This document shows positions 23,930 to 53,804 of a stretch of DNA of 64,000 nucleotides, piece by piece. The DNA lies in assembly GCA_948470475.1 (NCBI GenBank), contig OX419344.1:14997276-15061275 (forward strand). Direction: 5' to 3'. The notes beneath the pieces are model-generated. The model searched no databases and had not been told where the DNA came from. It saw only the letters and a program-made list of their open reading frames with translations. Positions within the stretch are counted from its first letter, which is position 1. The number at the start of each line of letters is the position of its first letter. The stretch comes from Galaxea fascicularis. Lineage: Eukaryota > Cnidaria > Anthozoa > Scleractinia > Euphylliidae. A program made the translations under genes and the position numbers.

Positions 23930-24460
23930 TCAGCTCCGCGAAACGTTCACTCTGCAAACGTTCACCTGCGCGCCCAGGATGCAGTAGACGAAAGCCTCGA
24001 GTGATTGTTTCAGTCGCGGAAGTCCGGCAGGGGTTAGTCCGTTCGCACTGTCGGGCACGAAATACTCGAACTGTCTGTCCGTGCCCTGGTCGTTTTTGAT
24101 GTAATCCAGGTTGTTGCCGGCAGAGTCTGTGCCACCCTCATCTGAAAACCTTTGGTTGGACGGGTTGGAGAGGGATGTCGGGTACTGCCATTGCTTTTGC
24201 GCCAAGTCGCCGTCGCTGTAGTTGATAAAGATTTAACCGAGGGCGTGGTTTTGGCCGTGTCTGAAACGAAAGTCTGCGGTTGGATCAATACCGAATTCGG
24301 CGCAAATCCTTCTGTACGAGGCTTTGTCGTATTTGTTGTCTGTTTGGCTGAAGTTCGCATGACACAACCCGCGCCTTTGTTTCCCAAGCCCTCGATGACA
24401 GGGTTTCGGACACAGAGCTCAAACACAATACACATGAAATGAAGAGCTACGAACAAATGA
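23930..24460 (-). pseudogene. Degraded Polinton-like element frames, unknown product
   Basis: Overlapping minus-strand frames share a likely ancestral protein. Recognisably protein-like pieces are GGTDSAGNNLDYIKNDQGTD and RQFEYFVPDSANGLTPAGLP, followed by KQSLEAFVY, and upstream LIQPQTFVSDTAKTTPS in another frame. At least one frameshift separates them. No known capsid, ATPase or protease motif is visible. Confidence 0.4.
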
Positions 24461-24469
24461 AAGAGACTT

Positions 24470-25090
24470 TACGCCCAAATTCGCGAAAAAACAAACCGCT
24501 TCGCCCGTGCCGGATATCAAAAAAATCTAAGACGAGATTCGGGAAGAATTTCGGAAAAAAAATTGCGGCGACCAGCGCCGCTTTGAACTGAAATTTGAGG
24601 GAAACAGCATCAGATTCTATCTGAGTTTCTCGAAAAAAGCCTTCCTTAAGGCGGGGAGTAAATGAATTATTTTCCTCTTTTGCGGAGCCCCCTGCGGTTG
24701 TTTCGGCCCTCTTAACCGTTGCAAAACATCGTAAAACGGTGACAAGTGGCGCAAAGGATTGAAACATCATGTTCTATCGCATTTTCTAGCGCCATTCTTC
24801 ATTGACTGCTTTTTGGCGCTCTACTTCTATTTGAAAAGCTTCAAGCTCATCATCTTCTTCTAAAGCCTCTTCTGCAAGAGCCTAAAAGAACTCGAGAAGA
24901 TCCCTATGGACTGCATCCCAACTGAGAAGATCCCTATGCAGTACAACCCAACCGAGGGCCCTCGGCTCTTCTCTCTTTTTTTCGCGGCAATCAGTTCCTT
25001 GAGGATCCTCTCTCGAACTAGGAGAGGCATGAACTAAATCAATTTGTCAAGCGTACAGTTGGCTTCCATGGAAAGCACAGGAGCGGCTGG
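24470..25090 (-). pseudogene. Degraded terminal gene of the Polinton-like element
   Basis: Starting inside the right inverted repeat, the minus strand reads MEANCTLDKLI, a stop, then MPLLVRERILKELIAAKKRE, EPRALGWVVLHRDLL, a stop, and EVERQKAVNEEWR, with later frames containing LKFQFKAALVAAIFFPKF. A near-duplicate of GAGAAGATCCCTATG occurs at 24894 and 24928. Charged helical segments are apparent but no family is recognised. Confidence 0.4.
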
Positions 25091-25950
25091 TGGAGCTGCT
25101 GCCATATCCCCGAGAGGCCCTTCCTTTAATAGGGGTGTTGCCCTAGCGCGGCTGGGTGGAGCTCCTGCCATTTCCCCGAAAGGACCTTTGTAACGAAGTT
25201 TCCAGAAATCGAGAAGACAATTTAGAACATTGAACTGCCGCATCACTATTTCATAGGCTGTGCGAGAAACTTCTCCTCATTCCGGAACATTCTGTTCAGT
25301 CATGATTTTAAAGATATCTCATCATGAGCGTCTAAAATGTTCTTATTACTAAAAATACTGTTTAAGAAATACCTGAAAAATCTTCTTTGAATTTATACTA
25401 CAGACAAATAAAGTGTTTTAAGTGGAAACACGAAATCTGCTCTTGGCTTCTTGACACTCTTGCTCTAATAGGGGTGTTGCCCTAGCGCGGCTGGGTGGAG
25501 CTGCTGCCATATTTCCGAAAGGCCCTTCCTCTAAAAGGGGTGTTGGCTTGGCGCGGCTGGGTGCGGTTGGAGGCCGGTGGGGCCCGAATGGTCGACGACA
25601 CAGGGCGGCAACTGAGCGGTGATTGGGCGGCCACTCGGCGGCGGGGGCTTTTTCGGCGACGTTCGGAGTTTCGTTGGGGCCCGCTGGGCCCCGTGAAAAA
25701 TCCCGGAGACGGGACCAGGACTTTTCATAGGCGCGGCGGTGTTAGCGCACTGGGGCGGCGATGGGGCTCGTGGAAAGTTCCCAGGGGGGGCCCTGGATTC
25801 TTTTTTTGGTTATGAATAGGATAAAAATGTAAAATAGATGTTTTCCTGATAAAACTGAGAGTAACAGTAGATCTAATTGTTTGAAATAAGGCTTTCCTGA
25901 TAAGGTTGCGTGGCTTCCGCTACCCGACTGCGCAAGAACCCCCAGTTTAC
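25060..25950 (-). repeat. Right terminal inverted repeat, broken by an AT-rich insert
   Basis: The inverted counterpart of the left end runs 25950 to about 25466, is interrupted by roughly 270 bp of AT-rich unrelated sequence (about 25195-25465), and resumes at 25190-25060 with further copies of the 66-bp unit. The insert breaks a unit in its GGCCCTTCCT segment. The inserted sequence has no recognisable termini. Confidence 0.65.
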
Positions 25951-26511
25951 TTGTATGTTTTGTTGTTGTTTAGAGGAAGTAGGAGCTGGATAGGGGGAGG
26001 GTAACTATAAATCACAGCTGTCTAAGGAAGATCACAACATACAGTAAATCAAATCAGATGTGAACCGGCTTCGTGGTTTCACGAGATTCCGCTTGTCACT
26101 TTGTTTTGTATGTTTGTGCACTTCTATTCCTTGCGCAAAGAAACATAGTACGCTGTGTTTGGACGAATAATAGCAAACATAGCATGCTGCATTTGATTTC
26201 AGAAGAGACACAGCGTGCGGAAACAAGGCCAGTAGAATAGAAGAGAACAAGAGGGCACACAATTTTTCCTAACCCCGGTGACGTAAAAAAAGCTAAGGGA
26301 ACTCAGTCACAGGTGAAGACTTCTCTCTTCTGGCCCAGTGCTCGTGAAGAGAAGCCAATACTGCATCGAACCGGCTTACGGTATTCCGTGAAACAAAACG
26401 AAACGAAAAGGAATTTATTACACATGCATGAGTGAACGATGACACTAAGAATTATTCCCTCCTTTCGAAAACTGTCCTAGCTACAAACTTGGACGGAATA
26501 AAATGATAAAT

Positions 26512-26603
26512 AACCCCCCCCCCATATCAATGACGAGTTTGCGCACAAACCAAAACGCGCCTTTTTTTCATCATTGAAATGGGGGGCGGGGGGGGGGGGG
26601 GAG
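26512..26603. repeat. C-run/G-run hairpin with potential G-quadruplex
   Basis: A 10-nt C-run followed by ATATCAATGA and a later TCATTGAAATGGGGGG form a stem of about 16 bp with one mismatch. The second arm runs into a near-uninterrupted G tract (26581-26602) that could form a quadruplex. Confidence 0.6.
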
Positions 26604-27046
26604 GGACTCAAATTTTTCATTTCTTTGACCGAGATTGCAGATTCCCTGTTTCGCAAAATACCGACAGCAGTCGATTGGTAATCGACGAAGCAAGGATTTA
26701 GTCTGGCGATACCGAGCGAGAGACAATCCGAACAAATTCAGAGGCATTGTTTTTTCAAGTTACTGATTTCAGATGAAGATCAAAACGGAGGAAACTCTTT
26801 GGAAGGGATTCAAATGAAGACATTTTGCTTTGTTGTTTGTTATATTTAATCCATAAGAGACCAGATTCCTAAACACAGTATAATCAAACAAAACGAATCC
26901 AGTCAGGTTTTCAGTTGGGTAAGTTAACAAATTTCATGAGAAAACTTGATCCTGCCTCAAATTAAAATAAAAGTTTAGTTCTTTGATATAACTTGGCTCA
27001 ACACATGGGCCTGTGTCCAATAACGTAACTGTCGATTATTGTTCAT

Positions 27047-27367
27047 ATCATTGCCTGATTTCATACCGTGAAGGACTAGGTACGAGTCTGTAAATTATGG
27101 GATTAGCAACTATTGATCCATATAGTCAGAAAGAGCACACCGAGATTCACAAAATCCCCAAGTTTGGTGTTACTCGGGCTAATTTTGACTGAGATACAGG
27201 CATTTAAAAACGTAAAAAAATTACAAAGAAATGTATGGAAATCCGGACAAAAGTCCGGATTTGTCCGGATTTCCATACATTTCTTTGTAATTTTTTATCA
27301 ATAGTTGCTAATCCCATAATTTACAGACTCGTACCTAGTCCTTCACGGTATGAAATCAGGCAATGAT
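27047..27367. repeat. Perfect 71-bp inverted duplication with nested hairpin upstream of TBC1D23
   Basis: Positions 27047-27117 and 27297-27367 are exact reverse complements (71/71). Inside, 27215-27251 and 27260-27296 are a second exact inverted pair (37/37) around an 8-bp loop. The right-hand arms are contiguous (108 bp); the left-hand arms are separated by a 97-bp segment (27118-27214) with no partner. The structure ends 106 bp before the TBC1D23 start codon. Confidence 0.92.
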
Positions 27368-27473
27368 CATTGCTGTGACAACACAAAATTTCTGCCACGC
27401 AGACCAAAATCTTGAGTACGGTTGCACTTACGGACAGAACTATGGGATATCTGGCAATGATGACGTTTCCAAA

Positions 27474-46586
<19,113 letters not shown>

Positions 46587-47722
46587 TGTCATGTATAGAG
46601 TGATTTATTAGACGTTTTTGATACATACCGTAAATGATCTGATAGACGCGTTAGTCATCTATTAGAATTTTTAAGTTTATCAGACAGGGGCGCTTAGTCC
46701 ATTTCCCAAGACAAGAGAAAAAATCTTTATAATTTATTACATTCCAAATGAATATGATCAATTAATTAGAGTCCATACTTTGTGTTTTCGATTTATCTTA
46801 ATTTAACCATCAGGCGAAAAATTGTTGTTGAGATCACGGCGTTTTTTTTTTCTTTAGTCTGCCTTAGTAGTTTATTAGTTTTTTTGCTCTTGTTAAGTTT
46901 CCCTTCTCCTCAGTGATTGTGTTTGGTAGAATCCTCTACCAAAGAGAAGCATAAATTTCAGCTTACCTGTAGAGGGGTGTTTAATAGTTACATAAAGTAT
47001 GTAATTAAGAATGATCGTTTATTAGATCATTTACGGTGGTTGGTTCTGCCTAACAGACGAAGTTTCAAAGGAATCGCTTATCCCTCCACCTCGATCCCCT
47101 TCGGAACGTAATCACCTTAACCGAGGCGGTGTTCCAATAGAAGTGTTTGGTTATCAAACACGATCGGTCTCGTATACTGGACCACAAGGGAGCTCGCTTT
47201 GCTACCACGTTGAAACACATGGGTGTAGATACTGCTTGAATTTCTCACCTATTTTTAATGTGCCGTCACGTTTGGCAACGGACAGTGAAAATGGAAGTGG
47301 TTGCAACGGTATTGTAAGGTGTTTGAACCCACCCTCCTGTGATTCACATTTTGGATGCCACTGAAAATGTAAATAGATCCTAATGGTGTTCAAATGGTCA
47401 AGTGTTTAGTGAAACAAATTTATGCTTGACAAATAAGATTATATCCAATTTCATTTAGCTTTGTGATCTTAACTCATAAAAGAGGCAAAGCAAACCCTGA
47501 CTCGTCGGTTATTAGCTTCCTTGGACGCAGGGAATAATGAGAAGGAAGGAAGGAAATAAATCGTGCCTTCCGCATTAATTAGTATATAAAATCGCAAGAC
47601 CTCGAATACAATTCGTGAATAATAGGTACTCGTGATTTTAAACGATCTGAAAATTGCACGAGCCTTTAACTTTCAAAATCACGAGTTGTACGAGAAGGTT
47701 ATGCGATCTTTTATGTATAGTT

Positions 47723-47983
47723 CACTCAACAAAACGACCAACTGTACGTGTATTCTGATAAATTAGTCCAACATATTCCAGAGAATGGCAACTTACGTGC
47801 CTTTTCGTCCAATTTCACTCGTCAAAACGTTTAAATTTGCAACGTTTGGCCGTGCTCGCTCGCCGTTGTCATGGAAACTTAATAGGTACTTCTACGTAGT
47901 ACGATTTGGAATTAATTGTACTGCTCTCGTGGGAGTAATTGTACTGCTATCGACCAATCAGAATTGAGTAATTTTGTTGAGTG
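47723..47983. mobile_element. MITE with CACTCAACAAAA termini, copy 1
   Basis: CACTCAACAAAA begins and TTTTGTTGAGTG ends this 261-bp segment. A related copy in the opposite orientation is at 52911-53140 (shared blocks: CCAGAGAATGGCAACTT, GTCAAAACGTT, GACCAATCAGAAT). Confidence 0.65.
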
Positions 47984-48592
47984 TATTATAAATGACGAAG
48001 TTCTCTCCATAAACTATTTTTTTCAATTCACCTTGGTGTGTTACTCGTGATGCGGAAAGCAGGGATCCTCGAGAGTGAATTTATGTTAGAAATCATTTGT
48101 CAAGTCACTAATTTATTTGTCACGTACAGTGAGTAGCGTTGATTCAAACAATTTACAAAAGAAAATGAAACCGATTAAAATAAATATTAAAGTTTTATTA
48201 TAAAGATATTACCTGAGTAACATTCTCTGAATGATTCCTTAGTGATCCAACTCATTTTTCAAGTTTTCAAGGGAAATGGATTTGAAAAAGCGTTGTACTT
48301 TGCCAAATATGAAGATTCTGTGGTTACGTGCTTAGTTTGTTGGATGTTGTGACTTGTGTTGTGCGCCGAGAGTCGGAGAAGCTCTAACATGCGTTTTCCT
48401 GCTAGAGGAGCATTTCTTATGAGAAACAATCGGTTTTAATTTAAAGGGATCAGTTGCGTTCAAAAGAATGACAACAGACATCGTATTTTCAATTTTTACT
48501 TGAGGTATTTGTGTGAAACATGTTTCACTCCAGCTTCAGTAATTCGACTAGGGTTCGGGAACGTGAGTAAGATTTCTATGAGAACAGTGAAT

Positions 48593-48722
48593 ATGTGGTG
48601 TCTCAATTTTATCCTTGCTTCAAATTTTCTTTTTCTTTATTCCAAACTGATTATCATGCATTATTACGCCCAAGAACACTGCAAAATAGAATTTAGACCA
48701 AGGATAACATTGTACCACAACA
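48593..48722. mobile_element. Fold-back MITE, second copy of the 6619-6753 family
   Basis: Ends with ATTTTATCCTTG and CAAGGATAACATTGTACCAC resemble the arms at 6619-6753 but are more diverged. Confidence 0.4.
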
Positions 48723-49072
48723 AATACACCTCGACTTGTTTGGTGCCAGTAGTATGACAGACTGAGAAACCAGTAACCACATGTTTGCCGTACATTCCTG
48801 TCCCTGTGTTTTCCCCTGACCCTGCTTTCAACTGACGTCGGAAACTCAGATCCCCGTGTTTTTTCCTACATTTCCGGATCATTTAATACGTTTCAATGTG
48901 CCGCCAAAGCAAAGATGAAGCTGAAAGTTCTCTGTGTAAACGAGTAACACGGCATTCCTGCGCATCACTGGGCTGTTCACACACAGATCAGCCTGAGATG
49001 GGTTCCAAGTACGACCGCTAATAAGGTGCGAGAACAACCTAAACTAGATCTCGGTGGACTGCCCTAAAAACA

Positions 49073-49284
49073 GACGTTTCGAGCGCTAGCCCTTCGTCAG
49101 AGCGAATCGAGGAATTATGGGTTGTGTGTAGTTTTTATAGTGGAGTTTTCATTTAACTAATGTATTCCTATTTTTCACGTTGCCATGTTACCACCAATAG
49201 CGTAGCTCCTACTCCACTATAAAAACTACACACAACCCATAATTCCTCGATTCGCTCTGACGAAGGGCTAGCGCTCGAAACGTC
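49073..49284. mobile_element. Penelope-like element ends in perfect inverted orientation
   Basis: Positions 49073-49145 and 49212-49284 are exact reverse complements (73/73). Each arm holds the Penelope terminal sequence with a hammerhead core. The 66-bp centre includes a second stretch of the same terminal region. The same sequence ends the Penelope remnant at 54.6-55.3 kb. Confidence 0.8.
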
Positions 49285-49297
49285 AGCTTTTAGAATC
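49249..49297 (+). ncRNA. Hammerhead ribozyme, Penelope-type
   Basis: The core is CTGACGA (49257-49263), stem II GGGC-TAGC-GCTC type hairpin, GAAAC (49277-49281) and the cleavage triplet GTC (49282-49284). Stem I closes: GATTCGCT before the core can pair with AGC, a short internal loop and GAATC after it (49285-49297). Stem III is minimal (AC/GT), as is typical for the hammerheads of Penelope-like elements, which may act as dimers. Other cores lie on the minus strand at 49073-49100 and 54664-54692, where the 3' half of stem I is not preserved. Confidence 0.8.
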
Positions 49298-49364
49298 CCT
49301 GTACGGTGGTCAATTTACATTTATCAACTCTGTTGATAATACCAAAATCTTTGTGTACTACTTC

Positions 49365-49400
<36 letters not shown>

Positions 49401-50947
49401 CCCCCTTTATTGCCCTAAAAACACACTGGTTTCTAAGCCCACCTACATGTTTTGAGCTTTAAGTCATGGTTGTGAATCGTGAATCACTTTTCGCGAATCA
49501 CCAAGAGTTTTCGGAATTTCTAACCGAACATTTTCGGCAAATTGAAAGTGGGCCTTGGACACAGGCACAGGTTTAACAGTTACGTAGTGAAAAACACAGA
49601 CACCGATGGCCAAGTTAGACTTCCAAGCTATATTTATCGCCATGTATTTATCGTTTGAATATAGTTTGTGTAAGTGACCAAATTTACTTTTTGAAAACCG
49701 GTGAGTTCTTGTTTACTCTGTGAACATTCAAAGAAAATTACGAGGTCGAAATTGGGTTTTTGTTGACATAACTAATAAAAAAACGCGCCCTGTGGTTCAA
49801 AAGGCATCCGTCGTTTTGTGAAAGGATCAGTTCAATATTCGACGCAATGAGCCACATTTAAGTTTCAAAACCATACAGTAAGTCGTTCGCCTACGAGTTT
49901 GCACTTGGCGTTTGAAAATTCGTGGAAAAATCGGGTGCGTGACTAGCATCAGACCATTGTCATTGAATAATCAGATAATGGATGGACTGATTAGTTCAGG
50001 TGATCAAGACGCATAGATATGTATAGGCACATGATTATGAAGGAGATAAGACCTAAATTTATTAGGTACGGGTTGTGAGGCTCTGGTATACACACAGTCT
50101 GTGTTAAATAGGCCAATGAAAAATTTATTCTTTCTCGATATTTACATGAAAATGGATTTTGTTTTCGCGGGGTGGACATAGTTGGAGGCTAATTCTGTGG
50201 AAAAGACCCGGTTACCGAAGGAGAAAAGAATGAGACATAGATGAGAAGCTCACTTCTTTGTCATGAATTTGTTCGGCTTCAGTAAAAGCCATTTGTTAAC
50301 GTTAAGGTTTTTGAAGAGTTGTATCCAGGGTTGATGACACAGAATCTCAAACTGAATAAAAGATGACTTTTTTTTTTTTTACAAAAATTGCATGCATGTT
50401 CGAAGAGAGCTGTAACAACACATCACGTCATTAAATCTCCTCAAGGTTTTAAATCTAAGTTTTTAATTTGCCAATTTTCAGCACAAAAAAATTATTTGCT
50501 GAAACCAATGGATAGGGCCGTAGATAACAATGCTACTCTAAAAACAAACCAATCGCATGGCACCCACTGACTGAGAGCTGGAATAAAATAACAAATATAC
50601 ATCAACATAAAACCACGGACAAACTAAAACGAGGGCGAGGCAAGGTGTCGGCCCAGTAATACGATCACTTGTCTTAGCGTTGCATAGAATAAATGAGCCG
50701 CACAAACTACATTTTATGACACTCCTCTTTGGACACCTTTGTGCGTTTTTCTTCAATTCGTATTAAAACGGCACCCACCGGCCTTGTTTGTTCTATTTTT
50801 CCCCCCTGTTCTTTAGGCTTTTTGGGGGTTTAAAAGCTCCATTCCCAAAGGAAAAGTAGTCAGACCTTCTTCATCAGCTGGTTGGCTTGTTGCCATGTTT
50901 AGTTCAATTTTTTTTGCTGAAGTTTTTCCCTGTGTTTCGAATGCAAA

Positions 50948-51307
50948 ATGTCGGAGTCACTCGCGGAGGAAATTTTTTTCTCAAGGCATTTGTTTGCTGA
51001 CGTCATTAGCATGCAAAATGGGAATATGAAGCACGCTCGCGAAATTGAGTTTGATTACACGGATTTTCCAGCTATGTTTATAATTACAAAACAGAATGTA
51101 CCGTGCCCCAGTAATACCCGTGGAATCAAGGCGCCTCTAATTTCTATATATATACTTCCGAATGAAAGTATATTTAATCTGGAGTCTTCTCAACGAGCCC
51201 TGGGAAACCAAGTGAACTATCGATTAGATAATGTTCACCGCGTAATGAGCGAGCGACAGCACAATGGATCGATACAGTTTAGTAAGAAGAAACGTCCGAA
51301 ACGCTAA
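50948..51307 (+). CDS. Single-exon ORF of 119 codons, unrecognised
   Basis: The frame starts MSESLAEEIFFSRHLFADVI and ends with a basic tail SKKKRPKR. It contains FPAMFIITKQNVPCPSN and PLISIYILPNESIFNLES. No domain is recognised and no promoter or polyadenylation signal is obvious. It could be a lineage-specific gene, an exon or a chance frame. Confidence 0.25.
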   Translation: MSESLAEEIFFSRHLFADVISMQNGNMKHAREIEFDYTDFPAMFIITKQNVPCPSNTRGIKAPLISIYILPNESIFNLESSQRALGNQVNYRLDNVHRVMSERQHNGSIQFSKKKRPKR

Positions 51308-51337
51308 AAATTGCGATCAGCTTATTGTAAAAAACCT

Positions 51338-51497
51338 GGTCTGGTCTTTTTCAAGATAAGAAAGGGCAAATTTGTTGCAAAAATTTAATTCTTGGGAATT
51401 TCTTTGCTTTTAAGATACATACATTTACGTAGGAAACTATGGCACCCGAAATTTGCCTGAAAAGTTTCGGGGGTTTCGAGAAACGCACGCCAGATCA
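51338..51497. mobile_element. MITE with GGGCCCGTTTC-type termini, partial copy 3
   Basis: Shares AAATTTGTTGCAAAAATTTAA, TTAAGATACAT and the end AAGTTTCGGGGGTTTCGAGAAACGC with copies 1 and 2; the other terminus is eroded. Confidence 0.4.
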
Positions 51498-51900
51498 GAC
51501 ACTCAGAATGCAGGTAACTGATGTCTAGTCATGAAGTTAAACAGGAGAGAACAAGTCCAGCCTAATTAGTTGCGAAAGTGGCGCCTGACCTTTAATTCAA
51601 ACAAAAACAAAGTGTAAGGCAAACCGAAAAAAAAAACGCGAAATAGAAATGTCTTATTAACCTGCAGGGAAACACGATCGATCTTGGGGATCATAAGAAA
51701 GAGTGATAAATGTTTAAGTTGAATGCATGTGTGAAACAGGTGATGCCGTTAGTACATTAGCAAGATTGTACGTCGAAAATAAGGAAACTGAATACCATCA
51801 CCAGTGTCCTGTATTTTGCTTCCAGTGTTTGGTCGTTCTTGTAAGACCGTTTTGCCAGACGAGTTTCAGTCTTCTCTATTAGACTGCTGACTCACTTCTG

Positions 51901-52281
51901 TTATACCACTGATTCAGTTGAATTCATTTTCCATTCATTTTCCAGAGGGTGCTGAAAAAGATTTGACGTGAAAAAAGTAGTTCCCTGATAGACAACTTGA
52001 CGCTGTGGTTCTTGCAAAGTCTCTTCACTTTTTGTTTTGCTGTCACGAAGCTGGAAGCATGTCATAATCATTGACCACGAGGCACAACAAATTATTACCA
52101 ACAATACAGCGCCGAAAATTCCAAGTACGGTTATGGCTAACATTCCTCCTGCGCTAAGGTCAGCTATTCCAATTTCCGCACCGTTATTGAGTTGATTTTT
52201 CCCTGAATCAGTTAGTCCTTTGCCAGAGTGTATAAACAAAGAGCTCAAAACAGTACACAAGGTCGAGTGATACAGCTTCAT
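51901..52281 (-). CDS. Small single-pass membrane protein, 126 aa, predicted
   Basis: A single-exon frame with ATG in good context (A at -3). The N-terminus, MKLYHSTLCTVLSSLFIHSG, looks like a signal peptide. It is followed by a short outer segment (to about residue 46), a strongly hydrophobic segment LAITVLGIFGAVLLVIICCA (about 48-67) and a polar cytoplasmic tail ending STESVV, which would suit a class I or II PDZ ligand. Topology is a type I membrane protein by inspection. I do not recognise the family. Confidence 0.5.
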   Translation of the reverse strand: MKLYHSTLCTVLSSLFIHSGKGLTDSGKNQLNNGAEIGIADLSAGGMLAITVLGIFGAVLLVIICCASWSMIMTCFQLRDSKTKSEETLQEPQRQVVYQGTTFFTSNLFQHPLENEWKMNSTESVV

Positions 52282-52910
52282 GCTTCAGTCAAAAGGTCTT
52301 TTAGTCATTCTGTGTAAAACCAAGGGTGAAACTTTCAAAAGCCGAGAACCGCTTGGTTACCAAAGTGGAAGGGTTTTTTCTTCTATTTTGCGATCTTGTG
52401 AAACTGTTGTTTAACCCAGATTTCTAAACCACATCAAACGTAGTTTAGATCACAAACTCGCTATTGAAAAATCATGGTGCAAAACGACGAAACAGCGATG
52501 GTTTTAAATATTTAAGTGCGAGGGCAAGATTTCAATATTACGAAAATCAAACCTGCCAATCACGCTTGCCGCGTTGTCTATTTTACTTCGGGCAAATAGT
52601 GATAAGTACTATCACAATTATTTATTCAAGACGATTCCTCCCCCTGAAAATAAAAAGGTTGAAGATTATTCAATCCTGAGTAATAAATTGATTCACAGGT
52701 AAGTGACCGATCAGTCGCTTCATCCTATAAACAGCAAAGAACATTCCAGTGATTCTTAGATGCTATACCAATACCTCGAAAATGATAATAGCGTCAATCA
52801 TTAAAAGACAAACATATTGGACTCTCCCTATTGCTCTATTGCTCTAAAATCAGTTCACAGTTCACGTAGAAAATCCCAAAACAAAAAACTTTCTAAATAC
52901 ATTTATAGTA

Positions 52911-53140
52911 CGCTCAACAAAATTGCTTTATTCTGATTGGTCGAGAGCCGTAGAAATAATCTCAAATAGTACTCTGAAGGAGTACCTATTAGGTTTCTAT
53001 GACAACGGCGCGTGAGCACAGTCAAACGTTGCAAGTTTGAACGTTTTGACGGGTGAAATTGGACGTAAAGGCACACCAAATAAAAGGCATCCAAGTTGCC
53101 ATTCTCTGGAATGATTTGTTGGAGTAATTTATCAGAATGT
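52911..53140. mobile_element. MITE with CACTCAACAAAA termini, copy 2, inverted
   Basis: Collinear with the reverse complement of 47723-47983, beginning CGCTCAACAAAATTG; the far terminus is missing. Confidence 0.5.
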
Positions 53141-53804
53141 ATGATAATTTAAAAGGTGCTCCTCAAGATCGCAGTAATTGGGCTCACAGCAATGAGATGC
53201 TCCCCACATATTTTGTCCTCATTTAATTACTTCTCAGTTTTTACATGCTTTTATATCATCATTCCTGATGTCAGTGTCGTGACAGCCCACATAATCCTGA
53301 CTCTAATATCTAAAGTGAAATATTGGGAAGTTTTAAAATCAAACGTATCGAAACTGGTACGGCCTAAGTTTCAACGATGGCTTGAGATGTTGCAGTTCTC
53401 CAACAAACACTGCTGTAAGCCGCAGACTTTCTAAAAAGTCTCAGCTGTATAGGTACATCTTTTTTCTAAGGCCTCTTAACTTGATCGGCAAATACAAATG
53501 TCGGAAGAAATATTATCGGTGTCATCTTGGAGAGCACTGTTGTGACTCTGGTTTAACGATGGATCGACGTGCAATGCCCCATCACCCGCTCATCTTGCCG
53601 GATGGACCAAGAACTCATTTCGGACTCTTTTTAGGGCAGATCAATAGACGACCAATAGATCCATAGCATAGACACTGAAGACAATAACATGCACAGCGGC
53701 TGCCTACGGATATTTGTTGGGGACGGAGCACCAAGGTAATCCTTCCAATCTTGTACGAAGGAATGAATTGAGGTCCTTTTCTGCATGATCGTTGGTCAGC
53801 GACA

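Larger units (their letters stand above)
17372..25950. mobile_element. Polinton/Maverick-like self-synthesising transposon, decayed, 8.6 kb
   Basis: Long inverted termini bound this element. From 17372 inward and from 25950 inward (minus strand) both ends read GTAAACTG, then GCGCAGTCGGGTAGCGGAAG and GCAACCTTATCAGGAAA, and stay similar for roughly 480-600 bp. Inside are a protein-primed type DNA polymerase B pseudogene (plus) and a retroviral-type integrase pseudogene (minus) that converge near 21.89 kb, plus further small genes, all on the minus strand. Polymerase, integrase and long inverted termini together define Polintons/Mavericks. Length is about half of the usual 15-20 kb, and I find no packaging ATPase, cysteine protease or capsid frames. 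No 6-bp target duplication is visible at the ends. GC content is clearly higher than in the flanks. Confidence 0.82.

Noticed and set aside
17366..25956. Target site duplication of the Polinton-like element
   Set aside because: The six bases outside the two termini (ACACAG and TTGTAT) do not match, so no duplication is claimed.
53466..53666. Cysteine-rich peptide (KYKCRKKYYRCHLGEHCCDSG) suggesting a WBP1/VOPP1- or Shisa-like exon
   Set aside because: No splice-site-bounded exon or following membrane segment could be assembled; similarity is too short.
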